Source: Alphaproteobacteria bacterium
GTDB lineage: Bacteria > Pseudomonadota > Alphaproteobacteria > Elsterales > Elsteraceae
DNA: 7,008 nt
Direction of reading: 5' to 3'
Assembly (NCBI GenBank): GCA_013297545.1
Contig: JAAFHH010000060.1
Coordinates: 1 to 7,008, forward strand
Below, piece after piece: positions 1-5,091 of the stretch. The notes beneath the pieces are model-generated. The model saw nothing but the letters and a program-made list of their open reading frames with translations. It made no database searches and was not told where the DNA came from. Positions within the stretch are counted from its first letter, which is position 1; each line of letters starts with the position of its first letter. Made by a program: the position numbers and the translations under genes.

Positions 1-1281
1 ACGGCCGGGCGAACGCTTGATCCTTCGGGCTATCCGATCCTGCCGGGCAACGATGTCGGCCTGTTCGGCTGGCCCTTGGTGGATGGCGATCGCAATCAAT
101 CGGGCTACACCTCGATTGCGGTGCCAGGCGCGGTCGCGGGGTTTGCGCTGGCACTTGAGCAGTTTGGCACCCGGCCGTGGGCGGAACTGCTGGAGGGTGC
201 GATCGCCTTGGCCGAGCAGGGCCTCGCGGTTGATTGGCCAACCACCTTGTCAATTGCCGCGGGGGCGAGCGACTTGCTGCGCTTCCCCGCGTCGCGCGCG
301 GTCTATCTGCCAACCGGGTTGCCGCCGGTGCCACCCAGCTTCGGGCCGCCCGGGTTCGTGTCGATGGGGGCGTTAGCCGCAACCTTGAAGCGGTTGGCAG
401 CGGCCGGACCGCAGGATTTCTACACCGGGCAGATTGCGCGCCAGTTGGTGGCGGATCTGGCGGCGGGTGCTGCCCCGGTCGATGCCGATGACTTGGCGCG
501 GTACCAGGCAGTTGAGCGTGATCCGCTATTGGTCGACCATGCGGGCTGGACTGTGGCGCTCACCCCTGGCCTCACGGGTGGGCCGACAGCCGCGCGCATC
601 CTGGCGGCGCTAGCAGCCGAACCCGCCCGCCCGCCGGCAGGAGCGGCACTCGCAACCGCGGCGGAGGCAAGCGTGGCGGCCTGGCAGCACCGGCTGGACA
701 CCATGGGCCACGCCGGCCCCGGGACCTGCACCACACACCTGTGTGTCGTCGACAAGGATGGCATGCTGGTCACCTTGACCAACACGCTGCTGTCGCGCTT
801 CGGCTCCAAAGTCGTGCTGCCGGAAACCGGGGTGCTGATGAACAATGGCGTGTTCTGGTTTGATCCAGTGCCCGGCCGGCCGAACTCGATGGCGCCTGGC
901 GTCAAGCCGCTCAACAACATGGGCCCGCTGATCGGGATCCGCGCTGGCAAGGGCGTGCTCGCCCTCGGTGCCTCCGGCGGCCGGTCGATCGTGCCAGCGG
1001 TGGTGCAGATCGCCCACCAAGTGATCGCTCACGGCATCGACCTTGAGACGGCGTTTCATGCCCCGCGCATCGATCTTGTGCGCGGCACCACGATCACGGT
1101 GGATGAGGATCTGCCGGCAGCGGATCTCGCGGTATTGCAAGCGCGCTGCACGGTGGAACTGCGCCAACCCGCAGTGATGCCAAGTGCTTACGCCGTGCCC
1201 ACCGGCGTCATGCTGACCGCCGACGGGGCGGTTGGTGCTGCGGACCATCGCACACCGCGCCCGGCGGTCGTCGCAGCATGA
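1..1281 (+). CDS. Gamma-glutamyltransferase-family protein, 5' end missing
   Basis: This is an Ntn-hydrolase precursor of the gamma-glutamyltranspeptidase family, which cleaves itself into a large and a small subunit. The frame is open from base 1 and carries 426 codons; compared with the usual length of about 530 residues, roughly 100 N-terminal residues lie outside the window. The large-subunit part has the family segment SIAVPGAVAGFALAL (codons from about 115) and AIALAEQGLAVDW. The cleavage site is CTTHLCVVDKDG; the first Thr of TTH (730-732) should be the new N-terminus and nucleophile, leaving a small subunit of 183 residues. ALGASGGRSIVPAVVQ fits the glycine-rich region. The classical Ser-Ser-Met of the substrate pocket reads Asn-Asn-Met (KPLNNMGP), and the classical MDDF region reads VFWFDP. 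It is therefore safer to call it GGT-like, with the true substrate (glutathione, another gamma-glutamyl compound or another acyl amide) open. The stop overlaps the next start. Confidence 0.88.
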   Translation, partial: TAGRTLDPSGYPILPGNDVGLFGWPLVDGDRNQSGYTSIAVPGAVAGFALALEQFGTRPWAELLEGAIALAEQGLAVDWPTTLSIAAGASDLLRFPASRAVYLPTGLPPVPPSFGPPGFVSMGALAATLKRLAAAGPQDFYTGQIARQLVADLAAGAAPVDADDLARYQAVERDPLLVDHAGWTVALTPGLTGGPTAARILAALAAEPARPPAGAALATAAEASVAAWQHRLDTMGHAGPGTCTTHLCVVDKDGMLVTLTNTLLSRFGSKVVLPETGVLMNNGVFWFDPVPGRPNSMAPGVKPLNNMGPLIGIRAGKGVLALGASGGRSIVPAVVQIAHQVIAHGIDLETAFHAPRIDLVRGTTITVDEDLPAADLAVLQARCTVELRQPAVMPSAYAVPTGVMLTADGAVGAADHRTPRPAVVAA

Positions 1282-1817
1282 CCCGCTACACCCCAACCGC
1301 AATCGCGCTGCACTGGCTGACGGTGCTGGCGATGGCGTTTGTGTTCGGCCTTGGCCTCAGCCTCGCCTGGCTGAACCCGCCGGCGAGCGTAAAGCCCGCG
1401 ATGTTTGTCAGCCACGAGTGGATTGGCGTGGTGATCCTTGGCCTGGCGCTCGCTCGCTTGGTCTGGCGCCGGCGGCACCCACCGCCGCCACCGCTGCCGG
1501 GGCCGAGCTGGCAGCACCGGGTGGCGGAGACTGTCCACATCGCGATCTACACCCTGCTGCTGGTGGTGCCGATCTGCGGCTATGTCGCGTCGACCGCGCT
1601 TGGCTATCCCGTCGTCTGGCTTGGCATTCTGCCGCTGCCGGACTTCGGCAAGAACGAGCCGCTCGGCTGGCAGGCACTGTGGGTACACCGCCGGCTCGCC
1701 TGGCTGCTCGGCGGCTTGATCGGCATGCATGTGGGGGCAGCCCTGTTCCACCACCTGATCCAGCGCGATGAGACCCTGGTGCGCATGGTGCCGTGGCTGA
1801 AACCTCTGAAGCGGTAG
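1278..1817 (+). CDS. Cytochrome b561 (CybB-type di-heme membrane protein)
   Basis: A 179-residue inner-membrane b-type cytochrome that in this family passes electrons between the quinone pool and other acceptors, in some members including superoxide. Four hydrophobic helices are seen at about residues 9-31, 46-63, 86-108 and 138-160. The four histidines expected to ligate two hemes are present: His12 (IALHW), His46 (SHEW), His137 (WVHRR) and His151 (GMHVG). The cytoplasm-facing loop RRRHPPPPPLPGPSW after helix 2 is typical. The length matches CybB relatives. The ATG shares the ATGA overlap with the stop of the upstream GGT-like gene and has no clear Shine-Dalgarno of its own, so translation is probably coupled. 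The substrate or redox partner cannot be read from the sequence. The family call is secure; the exact role is not. Confidence 0.9.
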   Translation: MTRYTPTAIALHWLTVLAMAFVFGLGLSLAWLNPPASVKPAMFVSHEWIGVVILGLALARLVWRRRHPPPPPLPGPSWQHRVAETVHIAIYTLLLVVPICGYVASTALGYPVVWLGILPLPDFGKNEPLGWQALWVHRRLAWLLGGLIGMHVGAALFHHLIQRDETLVRMVPWLKPLKR

Positions 1818-1867
1818 AGCCAGGCCCCGGACTGCGGTAGTCTGCCCTCGCACAGGAGAGCGCAGCC

Positions 1868-2131
1868 ATGGCGGAACGCTACGAAATCGGTGAAGAGCTT
1901 GATGCCTTTGTGGCCGGGCTGGTCGACAGTGGGCGCTACCTTAGCCCGACCGAAGTGCTTCAGCATGTTCTCTACCTGCCCCAGGATCAGGAGCGGCTCG
2001 ACTGGCTGCGGGCCAAGATCGAGAAGGGCCATGAAGATGGCCCCGGCATCCCGGCAGAAGAGGTGTTCGCCGAGATGCGACAGCGGATCGCGATCATCGC
2101 TTCGGCCACCGGAGGTCAAGCCAATGGCTAA
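1868..2131 (+). CDS. ParD-family antitoxin, first (divergent) copy
   Basis: An 87-residue protein with a ribbon-helix-helix ParD-type N-terminus (RYEIGEELDAFVAGLVDSGR, then the helix SPTEVLQHVLYL), expected to bind DNA and repress its own operon. A good Shine-Dalgarno AGGAG (1854-1858) sits 9 bases before the ATG. It is a close paralogue of the next gene: 38 of the first 44 residues match. Against that copy and the usual ParD pattern it lacks five residues in the linker helix (after QDQERL), has Val where the family has Gly (EVLQHV versus EVLQHG), has a helix-breaking Pro in YLPQD, and ends in an unrelated tail (IAIIASATGGQANG). These changes fall where ParD proteins continue into the toxin-binding arm, so it may keep DNA binding but bind ParE poorly; that is inference. 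Its last 8 bases overlap the second antitoxin gene. The 50 bases upstream (1818-1867) hold no clear terminator, only a weak GACT/AGTC repeat at 1830-1842. Confidence 0.8.
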   Translation: MAERYEIGEELDAFVAGLVDSGRYLSPTEVLQHVLYLPQDQERLDWLRAKIEKGHEDGPGIPAEEVFAEMRQRIAIIASATGGQANG

Positions 2132-2393
2132 ACGCTACGAAATTGGCGAAGAGCTTGATGCCTTTGTGGCAGACCTCGTCGAGAGCGGCCGGTACCTCAG
2201 CGCGACTGAAGTACTGCAGCACGGCCTCTACCTGCTGCAAGACCAGGAGCGCCTGAATCAAATCAAACTTGAGTGGCTGCGCGCTGAAATCCAGAAGGGT
2301 GCAGATAGTGGACCTGGCATTCCGGCGGAAGAGCTCTTCGCAGAGTTGCGCCAGCGCACGAGGGCTGAACGGCAACGTCGCGCTGCAGAATGA
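2124..2393 (+). CDS. ParD-family antitoxin, second (canonical) copy
   Basis: An 89-residue antitoxin of the ParD/CC2985-like type, expected to neutralise the ParE toxin encoded next and to autorepress the operon as a ribbon-helix-helix dimer. Residues 4-40 form the DNA-binding part (RYEIGEELDAFVADLVESGR, ATEVLQHGLYLLQ). The region QERLNQIKLEWLRAEIQKG is the long helix, followed by GPGIPAEELFAELRQR, the arm that in this family wraps the toxin. The start is supported by GGAGGT at 2111-2116, 7 bases before the ATG, and by its alignment with the first copy. The gene overlaps the first antitoxin by 8 bases, and its TGA overlaps the toxin ATG (ATGA), the classical antitoxin-toxin coupling that keeps toxin synthesis tied to antitoxin synthesis. 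The in-frame extension upstream of the ATG is a shadow of the first copy. Confidence 0.9.
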   Translation: MAKRYEIGEELDAFVADLVESGRYLSATEVLQHGLYLLQDQERLNQIKLEWLRAEIQKGADSGPGIPAEELFAELRQRTRAERQRRAAE

Positions 2394-2695
2394 AGCGGTA
2401 CGCATTCACCAAAGCCGCAGCGGATGATCTGCGCGCTATCCACGACTACACTTTGACAAACATTTCGATGGACCGCGCAGACGACCTTGTCGACAGCATC
2501 GAGGCAGCCGCTGCAAAGCTCGCGCGCATGCCTGGCATCGGGGCACCTCGGCCCAAGCTTGGCAAGGATGTCCGAATGCATGTGTTCGGACGATACCGTA
2601 TCTTCTACCGGACTGAGGGAGACACCGTCTGGATTCAGCGCCTGCTGCATGGCGCTCGCGAGCTACCGTTCGAGATCCTCGACGAACCGGAATAG
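2390..2695 (+). CDS. parE: ParE-family toxin (RelE/ParE superfamily)
   Basis: A 101-residue toxin. Studied ParE proteins poison DNA gyrase and block replication, unlike RelE, which cleaves mRNA on ribosomes. The fold signature is clear: FTKAAADDLRAIHDYT at 6-21, a helix ending LARMPGIGAPRPKLG (44-58), VRMHVFGRYRIFYR (61-74), then VWIQRLLHGARELP (80-93). Arg62, Arg68, Arg70, Tyr69 and the HGAR motif (87-90) are the usual conserved residues, and nothing essential looks broken. The length is normal. There is no Shine-Dalgarno of its own; the ATGA overlap with the antitoxin implies coupled translation. Base use in the two downstream genes of this operon looks a little less GC-rich than in the flanks, as is common for mobile toxin-antitoxin modules. 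The gyrase target is assumed from the family and not shown here. Confidence 0.9.
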   Translation: MKRYAFTKAAADDLRAIHDYTLTNISMDRADDLVDSIEAAAAKLARMPGIGAPRPKLGKDVRMHVFGRYRIFYRTEGDTVWIQRLLHGARELPFEILDEPE

Positions 2696-2716
2696 CCCCC
2701 CCAAATCCCTCTTCCC

Positions 2717-2737
2717 ATGCGCGGCGGAACCGCGTAT
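2717..2737 (+). other. Stem-loop after the toxin-antitoxin operon
   Basis: Arms 2717-2724 and 2730-2737 form an 8-bp stem with one G-T wobble around the loop cggaa. It lies 21 bases after the parE stop. It has no T-run after it, so it is at best a weak or Rho-assisted end for the operon; it could also be part of the ahcY control region. Confidence 0.35.
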
Positions 2738-2748
2738 ACCCCGCGGCA

Positions 2749-2774
2749 CATAAAGATAGCTTTATATCTTTATG
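2749..2774. promoter_or_regulatory. AT-rich operator-like element upstream of ahcY (SahR-type candidate)
   Basis: A very AT-rich island in GC-rich DNA. Read one way it is a perfect 10-bp inverted repeat (2749-2758 and 2765-2774) around gcttta. Read another way it is the near-palindrome ATAAAGATAGCTTTAT (2750-2765) with half-sites ATAAAG and CTTTAT, followed after two bases by a third half-site CTTTAT (2768-2773). As I recall, ATAAAGATATCTTTAT-like palindromes precede methyl-cycle genes (ahcY, metH, metF) of Alphaproteobacteria and are assigned to SahR, an ArsR-family repressor that senses S-adenosylhomocysteine. The first palindrome differs from that form at one base. Its place 43 bases before the ahcY start fits an operator at or near the promoter. 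I cannot pick a confident -35/-10 pair. No regulator gene lies in the window. Confidence 0.6.
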
Positions 2775-2783
2775 CCCCGATTC

Positions 2784-2797
2784 CGCGGCGCGCCGCG
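2784..2797. repeat. Perfect 14-bp GC palindrome in the ahcY leader
   Basis: CGCGGCGCGCCGCG equals its own reverse complement. In RNA it could fold as a 5-bp stem with a CGCG loop, just upstream of the ribosome binding site. In DNA it could be a protein site or merely chance in GC-rich sequence. No function is assigned. Confidence 0.5.
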
Positions 2798-2804
2798 CAC
2801 CCCC

Positions 2805-2810
2805 AAGAGG
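2805..2810 (+). promoter_or_regulatory. Ribosome binding site that sets the ahcY start
   Basis: AAGAGG lies 6 bases before the ATG at 2817. An in-frame ATG at 2772 would add 15 residues of Arg/Pro-rich sequence, but that codon lies inside the operator-like repeat and has no ribosome binding site, so 2817 is chosen. Confidence 0.75.
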
Positions 2811-2816
2811 ATCCCC

Positions 2817-4115
2817 ATGGCTACCGCCTTCACGGACTACAAGGTCAAGGACATCTCGCTGGCTGACTGGGGCCGGAAAGAAATCCGCATCGCCGAAACC
2901 GAGATGCCGGGCCTGATGGCGCTGCGCAAGGAATACGGTGCCGCTCAGCCCCTGAAGGGCGCGCGGATCATCGGCTGCTTGCACATGACGATCCAAACCG
3001 CCGTGCTGATCGAAACCCTGACGGCGCTCGGTGCCACCGTGCGCTGGTCGTCGTGCAACATCTTCTCAACCCAAGATCAGGCTGCCGCTGCGATGGCCGC
3101 AGTTGGCATTCCGGTGTTTGCCTGGAAGGGCATGTCGGAAGAAGAATTCTGGTGGTGCATTGAAAAGACCGTGACCGGCCCGGACGGCTGGGTCCCGAAC
3201 ATGATCTTGGATGATGGCGGCGACGCCACCCAAATCCTGCACGACAAGTACCCGCATCTGCTGGAGGCCGTGCGCGGCATTTCGGAAGAAACCACCACGG
3301 GCGTGCATCGTCTCTATGAAATGGCGAAGGCCGGCACGCTGAAAGTGCCCGCGATCAACGTCAACGACAGCGTGACCAAGTCGAAGTTCGACAACCTGTA
3401 CGGCTGCCGCGAATCGCTGGTCGATGGCATCAAGCGCGCGACCGACGTGATGATGGCCGGCAAGATCGCTGTCGTCGCCGGCTACGGGGACGTTGGCAAG
3501 GGCTCGGCCGCGTCGCTGCGCAGCCAAGGTGCCCGGGTGATGGTGACCGAAGTCGATCCGATCTGCGCGCTGCAGGCGGCGATGGAAGGCTACCAGGTCG
3601 TGACCATGGAAGAAGCCGCCCCGATCGGCGACATCTTCGTCACCGCGACCGGCAACATCGACGTCATCACGCTCGACCACATGCGCGAGATGAAGGACCG
3701 GGCGATTGTTTGCAACATCGGCCACTTCGACAGCGAAATCCAGATCGCAGCCCTGCGCAACTACACCTGGGAAAACGTGAAGCCCCAGGTCGATGAAGTG
3801 GTGTTCCCGAACGGCCGCCGCTTGATCGTGCTGGCCGAAGGCCGCTTGGTGAACCTCGGCTGCGGCACGGGCCACCCGAGCTTCGTGATGAGCGCCAGCT
3901 TCACCAACCAGGTGCTGGCCCAGATCGAACTGTGGGAAAACTACGCAAAGTACGACCGTAAGGTCTATGTGCTGCCGAAGCACCTGGACGAGAAGGTCGC
4001 GGCCCTGCACCTCGACAAGGTTGGTGCGAAGCTCACCCGCTTGACCGCGGACCAGGCAAAGTACCTCGGCCTCGCCGATGCCGGCCCGTTCAAGCCGGAA
4101 CACTACCGCTACTAA
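2817..4115 (+). CDS. ahcY: S-adenosylhomocysteine hydrolase
   Basis: Cytosolic, NAD-dependent enzyme that reversibly splits S-adenosylhomocysteine into adenosine and homocysteine. It relieves product inhibition of methyltransferases and feeds the methionine cycle. It has 432 residues, the same as the animal enzyme, and lacks the roughly 40-residue insertion that many bacterial versions carry between DDGGDAT (132-138) and ISEETTTGVH (155-164). Substrate-domain residues are in place: His56 (GCLHMTIQTAVL), Asp132, Glu157, Lys188 and Asp192 (NDSVTKSKFDN). The Rossmann NAD motif GYGDVGKG is at 222-229, and the C-terminus PFKPEHYRY, which completes the NAD site of the neighbouring subunit in the tetramer, is intact. 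The start MATAFTDYKVKDIS is typical of the family. Regulation is probably through the AT-rich palindromic element upstream. The gene appears to stand alone and ends at a hairpin shared with the convergent gene. Confidence 0.98.
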   Translation: MATAFTDYKVKDISLADWGRKEIRIAETEMPGLMALRKEYGAAQPLKGARIIGCLHMTIQTAVLIETLTALGATVRWSSCNIFSTQDQAAAAMAAVGIPVFAWKGMSEEEFWWCIEKTVTGPDGWVPNMILDDGGDATQILHDKYPHLLEAVRGISEETTTGVHRLYEMAKAGTLKVPAINVNDSVTKSKFDNLYGCRESLVDGIKRATDVMMAGKIAVVAGYGDVGKGSAASLRSQGARVMVTEVDPICALQAAMEGYQVVTMEEAAPIGDIFVTATGNIDVITLDHMREMKDRAIVCNIGHFDSEIQIAALRNYTWENVKPQVDEVVFPNGRRLIVLAEGRLVNLGCGTGHPSFVMSASFTNQVLAQIELWENYAKYDRKVYVLPKHLDEKVAALHLDKVGAKLTRLTADQAKYLGLADAGPFKPEHYRY

Positions 4116-4129
4116 GCCGAGCCCACGGC

Positions 4130-4156
4130 TCCCCCGGGGTGTCATGCCCCGGGGGA
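4130..4156. terminator. GC hairpin between convergent ahcY and nucleoside hydrolase genes
   Basis: Arms 4130-4139 and 4147-4156 pair perfectly over 10 bp around a 7-base loop (tgtcatg). It lies in the 47-base gap between two convergent stops (4115 and 4163), so it can serve both strands. Neither side has a good T-run, so an intrinsic terminator is likely but not certain. A smaller 5-bp stem (4115-4119 with 4126-4130) sits just before it. Confidence 0.6.
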
Positions 4157-4162
4157 TGCTGC

Positions 4163-5080
4163 TTAGACCCGCGCCGTCAGATGCCGGTAGAACTGGTCGG
4201 CATCAATCCGGTCGAGCACCAACGCGTTGGCTGCCGGGCCGTTGGTCTTGGCCCACCAGTGCACCAAGGTGCGACCGTGGCCCGGGCCAGACGTCGTATC
4301 GATTTCGACATGAACCTTTCGGCCACTGACTAGGTCTGGCCAGATCAGCGCGGCCACCGCGCACGGATCGTGCAGCGGCCCACCCGCAAAATTGAATTTT
4401 TCCAGTTTTGGATAGCGCGCCAGTAGCTCGGCTACGGCGTGGGCTGTTGGCTTGCCCGTTGCCCGCAACGCCGCGATGCGCGCCTCGGTCGCGAGTGCTT
4501 GGTGGGTGAGGTCGAGTGGCACCAAGGTCAGGTCCAGGCCAGAGCGGAACACCACATCGGCTGCCAGCGCATCGGCGTGGATGTTGAACTCGGCGGCTGG
4601 GGTCACGTTCCCAAGCCCAATCGCACCGCCCATGATCGCGACCCGACCGATGCCGCGCGTAGCTTCCGGATACTGGATCAGCAGCAGCGCCAAGTTGGTC
4701 AGCGGACCCACACAGGCGAGATCAATCGAGCCAGGCTCAGCGGCACTGAGCGTGCGGGCCAGGAACGGCACCGCGGATTCTGGCTCAGCCTGGCGTGTCG
4801 GCTCGGGCAGGGCTAGGCCCATCAAGCCGTCCGTGCCATGGAACCGGTCACCCAGCGAGTAGTCGCGGCAAAGGCTGCGCGGGGCACCGCGGTAGACCGG
4901 CACGGCAGAGCCGGCCAGCTCCAGGATCTTGAGCGCATTGCTCACCCCCCGGTCGACGCCGACATTGCCGGCGACGATGGTCACAGCCTCCAGCGCCAGT
5001 TCGGGCGAACCCAGCGCCAACAGGATCGCGACCGCATCGTCTTGGCCCGGATCACAATCAAGAATGAAGCGGCGCGCCAT
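4163..5080 (-). CDS. Nucleoside hydrolase (inosine-uridine preferring family)
   Basis: Calcium-dependent enzyme that hydrolyses the N-glycosidic bond of ribonucleosides to base and ribose, for purine or pyrimidine salvage. It has 305 residues, a normal length. The calcium-binding N-terminal motif DCDPGQDDAVA has Asp8, Asp10, Asp14 and Asp15. Other family marks are AGNVGV (Asn39), HGTDGL (81-86), CVGPLTNLAL (123-132), VAIMGGA (147-153), AAEFNIHADALAA (162-174) and HDPCAVA with His237 and Asp238 near the active site. No signal peptide is seen, so it should be cytosolic. GGAGG (5089-5085) sits 4 bases before the ATG and fixes the start; the frame stays open upstream through mutY but that is a shadow. 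It follows mutY by 11 bases, so the two are probably cotranscribed. Base specificity (inosine, uridine, guanosine) cannot be told from the sequence. Confidence 0.94.
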   Translation of the reverse strand: MARRFILDCDPGQDDAVAILLALGSPELALEAVTIVAGNVGVDRGVSNALKILELAGSAVPVYRGAPRSLCRDYSLGDRFHGTDGLMGLALPEPTRQAEPESAVPFLARTLSAAEPGSIDLACVGPLTNLALLLIQYPEATRGIGRVAIMGGAIGLGNVTPAAEFNIHADALAADVVFRSGLDLTLVPLDLTHQALATEARIAALRATGKPTAHAVAELLARYPKLEKFNFAGGPLHDPCAVAALIWPDLVSGRKVHVEIDTTSGPGHGRTLVHWWAKTNGPAANALVLDRIDADQFYRHLTARV

Positions 5081-5091
5081 CGTTCCTCCGG

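Noticed and set aside
2749..2774. The 26-base inverted repeat as an intrinsic terminator of the toxin-antitoxin operon
   Set aside because: The stem is AT-rich and no T-run follows; its sequence pattern and place before ahcY fit an operator better.
2772..2816. Earlier ATG for ahcY at 2772
   Set aside because: It lies inside the operator-like repeat, lacks a ribosome binding site and would add a nonconserved Arg/Pro-rich leader.
2696..2816. SAH or SAM-II riboswitch before ahcY
   Set aside because: I looked for such a fold because these RNAs occur before methyl-cycle genes, but saw no matching conserved core; the visible elements are simple palindromes. A covariance-model search would settle it.
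2436..2996. Minus-strand open frame spanning parE, the intergenic region and the start of ahcY
   Set aside because: It runs antisense through two recognisable genes and a regulatory region and has no family features.
3066..4145. Long open frame of 359 codons on the minus strand opposite ahcY
   Set aside because: It is the antisense shadow of a strongly conserved gene in GC-rich DNA; its His/Val/Asp-rich translation resembles no family and it has no ribosome binding site.
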